From assembly GCF_000163055.2 (NCBI RefSeq), contig NC_022111.1, positions 1,706,420 through 1,770,419 on the forward strand: DNA of 64,000 bases. The letters run 5' to 3'. Below the pieces are notes generated by a model. That model did not search any database. It saw nothing but the letters and a program-made list of their open reading frames with translations, and had not been told where the DNA came from. The position numbers were made by a program, and so were the translations under genes. This document shows, one piece after another, positions 28,276-36,884 of this stretch; positions within the stretch are counted from its first letter, which is position 1; the number at the start of each line of letters is the position of its first letter. Source of the DNA: Prevotella sp. oral taxon 299 str. F0039 (GTDB lineage: Bacteria > Bacteroidota > Bacteroidia > Bacteroidales > Bacteroidaceae).

Positions 28276-28962
28276 ATGAAAAAAATAAATATTCTATTGA
28301 TGTTCTATGCCATCTTGGGAGCATGTTTTATGAACTCATGCACAACAGATGAGTCGTTTGTTTATCAAGGTAAAGAAGGAATTAACTTTACAACAGCGTC
28401 TGAACACTATGCCTTTGGTGCCTTACCTCTTAACAAAAAAAATATACAAGTGAAGGTGGTGTTAGAGAAAACAGGATTTGTAAGTACTGACAATAAGCAT
28501 TATAGTTTATCAATAGATACAACTTTAACCAATGTGCGTTGGGGTATTGAGGCAGAAAAACCCGATTTAGAGCGTGTGTGGAAAGCAGGTTTATGGCACG
28601 ACACCTTATTGATAAACATAAATAGGAGTGCACTTTCTTTTGAAAAAACATATAAAATAGTGATTCGCATCTCAAATAAAGGAGCTTTACCTGCCAGTGT
28701 ATCAGAATTAAGTACACACACAATCACATTTAATAATCAACTAGAAAAGCCTTTATGGTGGTCGGAATTAAGCTATTGGCTGGGCGAATATCACCCTGCA
28801 AAATATCAAAAATATATAGAATTAACAGGTTCTACACTAACAATAGAAGAGATAAAAGACCATCAATATGAGATATTGAGAACCTTTAAAAGAATTAAAA
28901 GCTTTTTTAATGAGCATCCATACGAAGGCATTATTTTTCCTTCTGTAACTTGGCCCGTGTAA
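28276..28962 (+). CDS. DUF4843-type lipoprotein
   Basis: A 228-residue lipoprotein (lipobox MNSC). The mature protein begins with the FVYQGKEGINFT strand typical of DUF4843, has a beta-sandwich-like first half (a T-LLININRSALSFEKTYKIVIRIS stretch, shortened here, precedes the FNNQLEKPLWW segment), and then the usual P-WW...LGEYHPAKY region. Such proteins accompany SusC/SusD pairs; function is unknown. It starts 4 bp after susD and is followed by the PKD-like lipoprotein gene after 32 bp. Confidence 0.7.
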   Translation: MKKINILLMFYAILGACFMNSCTTDESFVYQGKEGINFTTASEHYAFGALPLNKKNIQVKVVLEKTGFVSTDNKHYSLSIDTTLTNVRWGIEAEKPDLERVWKAGLWHDTLLININRSALSFEKTYKIVIRISNKGALPASVSELSTHTITFNNQLEKPLWWSELSYWLGEYHPAKYQKYIELTGSTLTIEEIKDHQYEILRTFKRIKSFFNEHPYEGIIFPSVTWPV

Positions 28963-28994
28963 AAAATAATAAACTTTATTATACAAATAACGAA

Positions 28995-30503
28995 ATGAAA
29001 ATAACAAAAAAACTATTGACATTAAGTTTGTTACTCTCTCTAACATGCTTATCGTGTTCAGAAAAAACAGACTTACATGAACAAACAGCGTCTCTTGATG
29101 CAATTAAAGGATTAGCATCAGAATATAGTAAGCAACTGAATGAAACTTTAGAATTAACTCCTGAACTAGTTTTTGGCAGTGGAGTGAAAGATAAAGCTTT
29201 GTTTGAATGGATTATTAACTATAAGGTTGTGGGGCAAGAAGCTACATTAAAATATGTATGCGATACGCCTGGAATATTAGATGGATATTTGAAAGTTCTC
29301 TATAATGGGAAAACTGAAATTAAAGAATTTAAGCTTTATGTACTGAATAGTTTTGAGAAAGGATTATTATTACTATCTCAAACAGATGAAGGAAGTGTGG
29401 TTTCCTATAAAGATTTACATAATCTAAACTATCCAATACTTCACAATGTTTTTAAATTAAGGAATCCAACACTTTCTTTAGGCGCCACTCCTTTAAGCTT
29501 ATGTTGGACAGGTGAGGGCATAACAAACCCTAAAAATATAAACGATTTATCAAATGGTTTAGAAGTAGTGATAAGCTCTGATAACCCACAACACACCTTT
29601 ATATTAGATGGAGGAACGTTGAAAGTAAAAACAGAGGTGAACTATAAAGGTGAAGGAACTTTTGTTCCTAATCATATTTTTGTTCCTTTTGGAAGCCAAA
29701 ACTTTATGTGGGATAAAGAGGGGGATGTGATTTGCTTTGTTGGTGGAGGTCGAGAATACACTCTAACTCATAATCGTGAGTTCACATTAGGTAGACGTAA
29801 GCACGAAATTCCACAAGGAACAAGATTAGCAGATATCGCTTGTTCACTTAATACAACGCCTCAAGATATGTTGAAAGTATATTTTGATAACAATTCAAAG
29901 CGTATGATTTATGTGAGTGGACTTAGTGAAACACAGGTAGGAAGCTATGTTTGTAAGGGTGAAGGTATGGCTCTTTTGGCTTGTAATGGTGTGTATTCGT
30001 CGCCTCAAAGCGACGCTCGTTATGAGCCACAACAAGCTCTTTTAGTTACAAAAGAGGGCGAACAAACACACATTTATCGCTTTGTTCCTGCTAATAAGCA
30101 TGGAAAAGAACAATTAGTAAATGATGTTGATGCCACAGGAAACATTCTTGTAACCAGTGCAATAGCTGTAAATCCTGTAAAACCTTTTGTGTATTACAGC
30201 GACAATAAAGGAAATATTTTTGTTTATAACTTTGAAAGTAATCATTTTTCAACTACTCCTTATTTATCGTTAGGAGCGCAATATAAGGTCAAACAAATAG
30301 TGTTTAATCCTTATAATGTCAAAGAAATGTATGTTGCAGCAGAAGATATTAACGCACCAAAGAATGTGTGTGCTACCTTATTCATTTGTAATGTTTCCGA
30401 TAAAGAAAAAGGATCTGTAACGAAAAAAGATGAGAAAGTGGGTGGAAAAGTTGTCAAATTGATTTATAAAGGCAATGGTTTAGAATCTTCTGAACGATTT
30501 TAG
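28995..30503 (+). CDS. PKD-like family lipoprotein
   Basis: A 502-residue lipoprotein. ATG 28995 (MKITKKLLTLSLLL, lipobox LSCS) is preferred over the TTG at 28950, which lies inside the DUF4843 gene and would add 15 non-signal residues. Residues ~35-130 look like a PKD-like beta module (ELTPELVFGSGVKD, WIINYKVVGQEATLKYVC), and the rest resembles a beta-propeller-like body (LLLLSQTDEGSVVSYKDL, AVNPVKPFVYYSDNKGNIFV). Proteins of this kind are repeatedly encoded beside DUF4843 and SusC/SusD genes. The precise role is unknown; a surface accessory of the import complex is the best guess. Confidence 0.75.
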   Translation: MKITKKLLTLSLLLSLTCLSCSEKTDLHEQTASLDAIKGLASEYSKQLNETLELTPELVFGSGVKDKALFEWIINYKVVGQEATLKYVCDTPGILDGYLKVLYNGKTEIKEFKLYVLNSFEKGLLLLSQTDEGSVVSYKDLHNLNYPILHNVFKLRNPTLSLGATPLSLCWTGEGITNPKNINDLSNGLEVVISSDNPQHTFILDGGTLKVKTEVNYKGEGTFVPNHIFVPFGSQNFMWDKEGDVICFVGGGREYTLTHNREFTLGRRKHEIPQGTRLADIACSLNTTPQDMLKVYFDNNSKRMIYVSGLSETQVGSYVCKGEGMALLACNGVYSSPQSDARYEPQQALLVTKEGEQTHIYRFVPANKHGKEQLVNDVDATGNILVTSAIAVNPVKPFVYYSDNKGNIFVYNFESNHFSTTPYLSLGAQYKVKQIVFNPYNVKEMYVAAEDINAPKNVCATLFICNVSDKEKGSVTKKDEKVGGKVVKLIYKGNGLESSERF

Positions 30504-30529
30504 ATGCAATAAAGATATATTTTCTACTT

Positions 30530-32026
30530 ATGTATATTAACAAATCTATAAAAAAAATGATACAAAAAATAAAGCAAAAAAGCTACTTTGCAGTTCTTAT
30601 TGTTATGTTCATAACTTGTTTCCTCGCCTGTAAAGATGGTGAAGAAAATGTACCTTTTAGTCTTTCAACCAAATTACTAAGATTAACTCCTAGCGAAGTG
30701 AAGAATATAGAACTAACTTCAGGAAGTGGATCTTTTACTCTTACAAATGAAAATGAATCAATAGTAAAAGCCACAATTATAGGTAACAATCTGCATATAG
30801 AGGCACTTTCTCATGGAATAGCGCATCTTACAATAAAAGATAATGAAAGTCTTGAACAAGATATTTTAACCATTTTGGTAAGTGAAGTTGTTACACCTCT
30901 TCCTAAAGATGTGGTGATAGAAAATCATATCCTTAAGCAATGGCCCATAAACAGCATTCCTGCCAATGGAAAAATTGTACTTCCCGAAGGTATAGAAGGT
31001 ATCGGTGTTGAGGTGTTTATGAAGACTCCCATCAAGGAGATCGTATTTCCTAGTACATTAAAATTCATAGCACAAGATGCTTTTGCTTATTGCAATGCTC
31101 TTCAATCTATTGTATTTCCTGAAGGAATTGATAGTATAGGAGAGGGAGCTTTTTATCAATGTCACAAATTAGAGCATCTTGTTGTGCCAAAAACACTTGT
31201 CCATATTGCACCAAATGCTTTTGCTCAATGCACCAGTTTGCAAAATGTTGTTTTACAAGAGGGCTTGCCAATGTTAGGAGAGTCAATGTTTCAAGGTTGC
31301 ACATCGTTAGCTCATATCACCTTACCTAAAAGCATTAAAACATTAAAGGATAATGTATTTAATAAATGTAGCTCGTTAGAAGATATTGAATTGCCCGAAG
31401 GTATTACCAAAATAGAGAAAACAATGTTTAGAGACTGCAATAAATTAAACAATGTAAAACTACCTGCAAGTCTTTTAATCATAGACGATGATGCTTTTGA
31501 AGGTTGCAAGTCTTTGAGCAAAATAGAATTCCCTGAGAATTTAGAAATCATAGAAAGACGTGCTTTTAGTGGCTGCTCGGCATTGACTAGTGTTACACTT
31601 CCTTCCAAAATAAAGGCTGTCTCTGGTGGAGTTTTTCAAGAATGTACCGCTTTAACATCGGTTGTTTTACCTGCAAGTGTTAATCTTATTCACAATAGAG
31701 CTTTCCAAAATTGTAAGAATTTATCGTCTATCAATATTCCAGAAGGTGTTTCTGTTATTGATATTGCTACTTTCTTAAATTGCACATCGCTAGAAAATAT
31801 AGTTTTACCCTCTACCTTAACAGACATAAAACTAAATGCGTTCACGGGTTGTAGCAAACTTGCTACTGTTACAATTATGGCAAATACGCCTCCAAACACA
31901 GTGAAAACAAGCTTTGCAAAAACACCTTTAAACAAAACATTAAAGGTTCCTTCACAGTCGATAGAAGCTTATAAAAATGCCAATTGGGAAGCTCATGGCT
32001 TTAAAAACATCATGTCAAATCATTAA
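30530..32026 (+). CDS. Lipoprotein with Ig-like module and BspA-type leucine-rich repeats
   Basis: A 498-residue lipoprotein (lipobox FLAC, C34 from ATG 30530; ATG 30557 would give a more usual signal peptide). Residues ~45-115 form one Ig-like module (NIELTSGSGSFTL) that resembles the first module of the lipoprotein encoded at 5566-6483. From ~140 to 470 there are about 14 BspA-type LRR units of ~23 residues (FAYCNALQSIVFPEGIDSIG). No C-terminal tag is present, consistent with lipid anchoring. It follows the PKD-like gene by 26 bp, so it probably belongs to the second SusC/SusD operon and may be a surface adhesin or capture protein. Confidence 0.83.
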   Translation: MYINKSIKKMIQKIKQKSYFAVLIVMFITCFLACKDGEENVPFSLSTKLLRLTPSEVKNIELTSGSGSFTLTNENESIVKATIIGNNLHIEALSHGIAHLTIKDNESLEQDILTILVSEVVTPLPKDVVIENHILKQWPINSIPANGKIVLPEGIEGIGVEVFMKTPIKEIVFPSTLKFIAQDAFAYCNALQSIVFPEGIDSIGEGAFYQCHKLEHLVVPKTLVHIAPNAFAQCTSLQNVVLQEGLPMLGESMFQGCTSLAHITLPKSIKTLKDNVFNKCSSLEDIELPEGITKIEKTMFRDCNKLNNVKLPASLLIIDDDAFEGCKSLSKIEFPENLEIIERRAFSGCSALTSVTLPSKIKAVSGGVFQECTALTSVVLPASVNLIHNRAFQNCKNLSSINIPEGVSVIDIATFLNCTSLENIVLPSTLTDIKLNAFTGCSKLATVTIMANTPPNTVKTSFAKTPLNKTLKVPSQSIEAYKNANWEAHGFKNIMSNH

Positions 32027-32039
32027 AATATTATAAGTT

Positions 32040-32687
32040 ATGATTCTTTTTAATACAAAAAAAATCCTAAGTGTTTTAGTTCTTTTGTTTTGTTTGTTTG
32101 CACAACTGAAAGCAAAAGATGTGCTTTTCGATTTTCAAGCGAACCCTTGGAACTTACCAACTGCCTCTTCTGGTGGTAGTGCCAACAATAGTAAACTCGA
32201 CGAAACCATACAGATAAATCAAGAAGGAGTAATTATTACCAATCAAAAACTTCATGAGAATTATTATAATAAACTATCTGGTGGCTCTTTGGTGATATAT
32301 CCTAAAAATTCAATAACAATCTCTGCACCTCGTGGATTTAAAATTGTTGGTGTAGATTTTGAGCTTGAAGACGAATATACGTTCGACCTAAATAACCCCC
32401 AAGACCCGTATGATGTGCATGCATCCTACGACAATGCACACTACACAAGTAAGGCTACGGGGGTTGAACTCAAATATACAAGTAAGAACAGTACGAGTAA
32501 AGTGCGCAGAATTGTTGTGCATATAGAGCCTAATGTTATAAGTGGTATCGAACAAGTGATAACCCCGAACACCTCAAACGATAAGATATACAATCTTCAA
32601 GGGATAGAGGTTGGCTCTTTATCTGCCTTTAATTCACTTCCTAAAGGCGTATATATAGTAGCTCAAAAGAAAATTATAAAAAGATAA
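32040..32687 (+). CDS. Exported protein with one copy of an unnamed FDF/NPWNL domain and C-terminal tag
   Basis: A 215-residue exported protein: signal peptide cleaved near LKAKD (residue ~24), one beta-rich domain (~26-170) opening with VLFDFQANPWNLP, then ~45 residues ending in IYNLQGIEVGS and PKGVYIVAQKKIIKR, the short export tag. The domain is shared with the next gene (FDFKKNPWNLV), including the QINQEGVIITNQK/EINQDGFILTNKK block and a SITISAPRG/KITITAPAG strand. I do not recognise a named family. It starts 13 bp after the LRR lipoprotein gene. Confidence 0.75.
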   Translation: MILFNTKKILSVLVLLFCLFAQLKAKDVLFDFQANPWNLPTASSGGSANNSKLDETIQINQEGVIITNQKLHENYYNKLSGGSLVIYPKNSITISAPRGFKIVGVDFELEDEYTFDLNNPQDPYDVHASYDNAHYTSKATGVELKYTSKNSTSKVRRIVVHIEPNVISGIEQVITPNTSNDKIYNLQGIEVGSLSAFNSLPKGVYIVAQKKIIKR

Positions 32688-32853
32688 GAAACGGAAATAG
32701 AGTGGTAAAGTAGATAACTCTATAGATATAAAACTCATAATATTTACATTAAGAAAAATAATAATTACTAATATAAAGAAGTGTTTTGATGCCTGAAAAT
32801 AAAACATAAAATCATTTCTTTTTATATTTATCTAACGTTTAAATTTTAATAAT

Positions 32854-33978
32854 ATGCTAAGAAAAAGTCTTTTTACAGGAGCAATTATGCTTATTGTTCT
32901 TTTGTTTGGTGTTACAAACAGCGCATTGGCAGCTGGCTCAATTCGTTTTGATTTTAAGAAAAATCCTTGGAATTTAGTAAAGGCAAGTGCTAATGATGCC
33001 CCTGAAAACGGCAAAATAGAGGACGGTGTTGAGATTAATCAAGATGGTTTTATTTTAACAAACAAAAAGGTTAACGAAAAAAACTGGAACCGTTTAGAAG
33101 GAGAAAACTATGCGGTTTACAAAGATAACAAGATAACAATTACCGCACCTGCTGGTAAAATGATAACAAGAATAGAGTTTCAAGCACTCAGTCAATTCTC
33201 TTTTGATCTTACAAACGATGAGGGAATAAAGAAAGAAGAAAGTACAGATTGGGACGAAGACTTTGGTTCAAGCTCTAACGACCCTATTACTTTTAAGATG
33301 CAAGCCCAAAAGGCAACATTCACAGGAGGTAGTTCAACCACTCGTTTGGTTTATATAGAAGTGGTTTATAAAGATGTTCCACTACCTGTTGCACCTGAAA
33401 AAGTTACAACAACAGCTACTTTTGATTTTAAAAATGATTTCAAAGACTCTTGGGGTATCACAAATGTTAGTTCAACAACCAAAGATGAACAAGAAGGAAA
33501 GATTGAAGATGGTAAAGAAGTTACACAAGATGAGGTTACATTTACCACGATTAATAAAAATAGTGGTAAAGTTACTCGTGTGAAAGGAGGAACGCTTTAT
33601 CTACCGCCTACAAATACTTTAACATTTAAAGTTCCACAAGGTAAGAAAATTAAGAAGATAGAGTTTACCTTTGAAAAAGCAAAGAGTTGGCTTAAAACAC
33701 CCGAGGGTACTAACTTAGAAACAGAGAATAAAGTCGGAAGCTATATAACAGACACACAAGAAGTAACGTTTACTGCCTCTTCTCTATTTTCCCAAATAAC
33801 TAAAATTGTAATAACTGTAGAAGGAGATAAAACTACAGGCATATCTAGTATTCGCACTCATAGGGTTATTCCTAGCAATGTTTACGACCTTAATGGTGTA
33901 TTAGTAGGTACCGAAAACACTTTCAACGAACTACCTAAAGGCATTTATATTATCAATGGTAAGAAAGTATTAAAATAA
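32854..33978 (+). CDS. Exported protein with two copies of the FDF/NPWNL domain and C-terminal tag
   Basis: A 374-residue exported protein (signal peptide to about residue 27, ALAAGS). Residues ~30-172 and ~185-325 are two copies of the domain found once in the preceding gene: copy one opens RFDFKKNPWNLV, copy two TFDFKNDFKDSWGI, and both continue with GKIEDG.E.(N/T)QD and a strand ending P.GK.I..IEF. The end (VYDLNGVLVG ... LPKGIYIINGKKVLK) is the short export tag. A 166-bp gap with no clear promoter separates it from its paralogue, so it may or may not be in the same operon. Function unknown; the pair probably arose by duplication. Confidence 0.75.
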   Translation: MLRKSLFTGAIMLIVLLFGVTNSALAAGSIRFDFKKNPWNLVKASANDAPENGKIEDGVEINQDGFILTNKKVNEKNWNRLEGENYAVYKDNKITITAPAGKMITRIEFQALSQFSFDLTNDEGIKKEESTDWDEDFGSSSNDPITFKMQAQKATFTGGSSTTRLVYIEVVYKDVPLPVAPEKVTTTATFDFKNDFKDSWGITNVSSTTKDEQEGKIEDGKEVTQDEVTFTTINKNSGKVTRVKGGTLYLPPTNTLTFKVPQGKKIKKIEFTFEKAKSWLKTPEGTNLETENKVGSYITDTQEVTFTASSLFSQITKIVITVEGDKTTGISSIRTHRVIPSNVYDLNGVLVGTENTFNELPKGIYIINGKKVLK

Positions 33979-34014
33979 AAGTATCATTGGTAATAGGTAT
34001 AAAGTCCTTTACAT

Positions 34015-34075
34015 AAGAAAAGTAGCAACTCTCATGCGATATTATTCTATCCATGAAGTGTTGCTACTTTTCTTA
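34015..34075 (+). terminator. Strong terminator after the second SusC/SusD block
   Basis: Perfect 15-base arms AAGAAAAGTAGCAAC (34015-34029) and GTTGCTACTTTTCTT (34060-34074), T-rich on the 3' side. Confidence 0.8.
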
Positions 34076-34402
34076 TTTATTAAGATCATAATTATCTAAA
34101 AAATATGAGATAAAAGCATTGCTTTTTGTCTCTAAAGGCAATGCTTTTACACTGCAAAAACAATGCTTTTTCGTGTCAATTATATAGCTTTAGTTATTGA
34201 ACTATAGGTATTATATTATGAACGTTATTTATTATTAGCGAGATATCCGTATCTTATGATTGAGAGCAAATGCATGAATACTCACTTTTTTATATTGAGA
34301 TCTTGTGTCTTTTTATTCTTGGAGGAAAATTAGTAAAGAGCTTAATGGGATATTAATTGAGCAAGAAGAAAAGTATTGAGGTGTAAAATAATTAGTAAAT
34401 CC
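34076..34402. other. Non-coding stretch before the methyltransferase gene
   Basis: Contains one 22-base-unit array (34112-34177) and AT-rich sequence; no gene is seen. Confidence 0.55.
34112..34177. repeat. 22-base-unit intergenic repeat array, 3 clear units
   Basis: Units begin at 34112, 34134 and 34156: AAAAGCATTGCTTTT, AAAGGCAATGCTTTT and AAAAACAATGCTTTT. A fourth, decayed unit may follow at 34178. Confidence 0.8.
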
Positions 34403-34435
34403 TTTGTGTATAAATCCTTTTCTATTGTATCTTTG
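34403..34435 (+). promoter_or_regulatory. Bacteroidota-type promoter of the methyltransferase gene
   Basis: TTTG at 34403-34406 and TATCTTTG at 34428-34435, spacer 21 bases. An AAGGAG stretch lies at 34478, somewhat far from the ATG. Confidence 0.65.
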
Positions 34436-34499
34436 CATATACACCTTCTATTTATTAAAAGGTGGACTATAATTATAAGGAGAATAAAAATACATAAAG

Positions 34500-35453
34500 A
34501 TGGAGAAAATACGTGCCAAACGCAACCGCACTATAATGTTGTCAGAAGATGAACGTATAGAGTTAAGAAAGGAGTTATCTATGCTTAGCGATAAATCCTC
34601 GGTTGATGATGTTATTGACAAAACGTTTAATCAAGATTTATTTGATGTTATTGATTTTTTTCCAAAGCATTTTGCAGATCTGATAATTATTGATCCTCCT
34701 TATAATCTTTCAAAAGATTTTGCTGGTTTCAAGTTTAAGGCAACAGACGACAATAGCTATATTAGCTATATAAAAAGTTGGTTACCAAAAGTTTTAGAGC
34801 TATTAAAACCTAATGGCAGTGTATATGTGTGTTGTGACTGGAAAAGCACAAGCGCAATTTATCAAGTATTGAGCGAGTATACTATTGTTAAAAATCGTAT
34901 TACGTGGCAAAGAGAGAAAGGACGAGGAGCTAAAACAAATTGGAAGAATGCTATGGAGGACATTTGGTTTGGTGTTCTGAATGAAAAAAACTACTTTTTT
35001 GATGTCGATTCAGTCATGCAAAAAAGAAAAGTATTTGCGCCTTATAAAGTTGATGGTACTCCTAAAGATTGGGAAGAAACAGAAGAAGGAAACTTTAGAA
35101 TGACTTATCCTTCAAATTTTTGGGATGATATTAGCGTGCCATATTGGTCGATGTCAGAGAATACAGACCATCCAACCCAAAAACCAGAGAAATTAATAGC
35201 TAAGCTTATTCTCGCATCGTGTCCCAAAGGGGGAGTAGTTTTTGACCCTTTCCTAGGAAGTGGAACCACATCTGTTGTGGCAAAGAAACTCGGTAGACAT
35301 TATTGTGGCATTGAATTCAATGAAGAATATGCTCTATTAACTCAAAAACGTCTAAATATGGCAGATCGTAATAGAAATATTCAAGGATATTGTGATGGTG
35401 TATTTTGGGAACGAAATACATTGAAGTCTCAAAGAAAACAGCAGGGAGTATAA
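34500..35453 (+). CDS. Beta-class DNA adenine-N6 methyltransferase (orphan type II)
   Basis: A 317-residue DNA methyltransferase. The catalytic motif DPPY (D65-Y68) precedes the S-adenosylmethionine motif FDPFLGSGTT (residues 248-257), the order of beta-class enzymes such as CcrM-like and many type II adenine methylases; DPPY favours N6-adenine. The middle (WQREKGRGAKTNWKNAMEDIWF, then HPTQKPEKL) is usual for the class. The N-terminus (~40 residues, basic and helical) is not recognised. No restriction endonuclease gene is adjacent: the next gene is an HD-domain hydrolase. It is therefore probably a solitary methylase. Recognition site unknown. Confidence 0.88.
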   Translation: MEKIRAKRNRTIMLSEDERIELRKELSMLSDKSSVDDVIDKTFNQDLFDVIDFFPKHFADLIIIDPPYNLSKDFAGFKFKATDDNSYISYIKSWLPKVLELLKPNGSVYVCCDWKSTSAIYQVLSEYTIVKNRITWQREKGRGAKTNWKNAMEDIWFGVLNEKNYFFDVDSVMQKRKVFAPYKVDGTPKDWEETEEGNFRMTYPSNFWDDISVPYWSMSENTDHPTQKPEKLIAKLILASCPKGGVVFDPFLGSGTTSVVAKKLGRHYCGIEFNEEYALLTQKRLNMADRNRNIQGYCDGVFWERNTLKSQRKQQGV

Positions 35454-35544
35454 ACTGAGAACAACGTTATTTTTTATAGATGCATTCTGATAGGTGATGT
35501 ATATGGAATAAAAATTAAATGAAGATTTTAGCGAGACACTCATT

Positions 35545-36030
35545 ATGAATGAAGAAAAACTTAAGCAAGATATCGTTAGTGTTGCTGCAAATTTAGCTAA
35601 GAATTTGCATGTAGGGCAGGTAGATAAAGCGGGTGTAGATTATTTTAGCGGTCATTTGTCGTCTGTAGCCTTAATGGGTAGAACATGGAAAGAACAGGTA
35701 ATAGGTTATCTGCACGATGCAAGTGAAGATACTATATATACCGAAGAACGAGTTCTGGATATGCTGGAAGAGGATTTAGATGCTCCTTTGCCAAGAGAAT
35801 GTAGGGAAGAACTTGCTATGGTATTGCAACTTCTTAATCATAAAAGAATTCCAGATAGAGAAAGTTATATTCGTGCAATAGGAACAAATGAGCTTGCCAC
35901 AGCAGTGAAACTGCATGACCTTACTCACAATATGGATCTGTCTAGAATTATTAATCCAACAGAAAAAGATTATGAACGACTTGAGCGTTATAGGAAAGAA
36001 TATAATTATTTGAGTAGTTTATCAAAATAA
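35545..36030 (+). CDS. Small HD-domain phosphohydrolase (SpoT/MESH1-like)
   Basis: A 161-residue soluble protein. It has the HD-domain pattern of the RelA/SpoT hydrolase class: H21 region (NLHVGQVDKAGVDYFSGHL), GYLHDASEDT (the HDxxED motif, near residue 55) and AVKLHDLTHNMDLSRI near 115, with a synthetase domain absent. Such small proteins are annotated as nucleotide (p)ppGpp-type pyrophosphohydrolases, but activity of this kind is not proven by motif alone. It begins 91 bp after the methyltransferase gene on the same strand; a functional link is unclear. Confidence 0.75.
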   Translation: MNEEKLKQDIVSVAANLAKNLHVGQVDKAGVDYFSGHLSSVALMGRTWKEQVIGYLHDASEDTIYTEERVLDMLEEDLDAPLPRECREELAMVLQLLNHKRIPDRESYIRAIGTNELATAVKLHDLTHNMDLSRIINPTEKDYERLERYRKEYNYLSSLSK

Positions 36031-36310
36031 GATAGAAAAGGAAAGGTTGCAATGAGAGCTAATCTTATATTAGAAAGAATCGAAGATAAACCTTAAGCAA
36101 TTTTGATTTCGTTATGAAGATGGATGATATTTAATGATATTGTTACTTAAATATATTTTTTCTACAATGTGCAACAGAGTTTCTTATGTGATTCCTTCGC
36201 TTTATTAACGGTAGTATTAAGTCTTTGAATACGATTGTATCGTTGCTAGTATAAGAATAAATTAAACGGATAAAGTTAAATTTTCTGTCTATTCTTAGAT
36301 AACAGTGATA
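36031..36310. other. Non-coding stretch after the HD-domain gene
   Basis: AT-rich sequence with no gene that I can support on either strand; the 60-codon minus frame at 36143-36325 runs into the tRNA terminator and is not called. Confidence 0.5.
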
Positions 36311-36348
36311 AAAAAAAGACCTCATATCATAAGATATGAGGTCTTTTT
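36311..36348 (-). terminator. Terminator of the minus-strand tRNA-Val gene
   Basis: Arms AAAAAGACCTCATATC (from 36313) and GATATGAGGTCTTTTT (to 36348); T-rich on the minus strand immediately beyond the tRNA 3' end. Confidence 0.85.
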
Positions 36349-36349
36349 G

Positions 36350-36424
36350 TGGGCGTTGACGGATTCGAACCGCCGACCCTCTGCTTGTAAGGCAGATGCT
36401 CTAAACCAGCTGAGCTAAACGCCC
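36350..36424 (-). tRNA. tRNA-Val (anticodon TAC)
   Basis: A complete cloverleaf on the minus strand: acceptor GGGCGTT/AACGCCC, D arm with TAGCTCAGCTGG, anticodon loop CTTACAA (anticodon TAC, reading GTA), and the T loop GGTTCGAATCC. CCA is not encoded. It is identical over all 75 bases to the plus-strand copy at 52251-52325. Confidence 0.95.
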
Positions 36425-36447
36425 TTGTTGCTCTTTGAAAGCGTGTG

Positions 36448-36479
36448 CAAAGGTAAGATGATTATTTTTAATTACCAAA
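36448..36479 (-). promoter_or_regulatory. Promoter of the minus-strand tRNA-Val gene
   Basis: On the minus strand: TTTG (36476-36479) and TACCTTTG (36448-36455), spacer 20 bases. The same TACCTTTG element stands before the other tRNA-Val copy. Confidence 0.7.
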
Positions 36480-36884
36480 TTATTTACAAACTTTTTTATG
36501 ATGAACTACTATTTTTTTATGCTTTGGGGGTGAATTGCCACTTAAAATGGTATTACATGCTTGTCTAACAGAGGCTTTCTGTGATTTTAATAGGGTGGGA
36601 GTGTATTGTTTTATAAATCTATCTTTTTCTGTTTAGAATGAAATGAAGTGTCTTCTTCTATGGTTCTGTTGCTCAATCTCTTTGTGGTTCCTTTTAAAAG
36701 CATTGAGATTACACTCTAATAGCATTGCTTTTGCAGTATAAAAGCAATGCTATTGCCACACAATAGAACTACTTTTAAATATTGAGAAAGCGCAAAGCAG
36801 TTTCAACTCCTTTACGCTTGTGTAACAGCAATAAAACAAAATCATGGTACAAGCACTTAACTCATACCATGATTTCTATTTCTT
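36480..36884. other. Non-coding stretch between tRNA-Val and the serine dehydratase remnant
   Basis: Contains a 22-base-unit array (36696-36783) and otherwise no gene. A possible hairpin with arms ATCATGGT/ACCATGAT lies near 36841-36871, at the 3' side of the minus-strand gene, and could end its transcript. Confidence 0.55.
36696..36783. repeat. 22-base-unit intergenic repeat array, 4 units
   Basis: Units begin at 36696, 36718, 36740 and 36762: AAAAGCATTGAGATT, AATAGCATTGCTTTT, AAAAGCAATGCTATT and AATAGAACTACTTTT. The first three are close to the consensus. Confidence 0.8.

Noticed and set aside
28950..28994. Extended N-terminus of the PKD-like lipoprotein
   Set aside because: It overlaps the DUF4843 gene and would place 15 polar residues before the signal peptide.
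1..34499. A polysaccharide utilisation locus in the strict sense
   Set aside because: The two SusC/SusD blocks contain no glycoside hydrolases, and the GH20 and GH13 genes stand alone with their own promoters or terminators, so the cargo cannot be assumed to be a glycan.
34500..36030. A restriction-modification or toxin-antitoxin system
   Set aside because: There is no nuclease gene next to the methylase, and the HD protein has the SpoT-like hydrolase pattern and not a toxin pattern.
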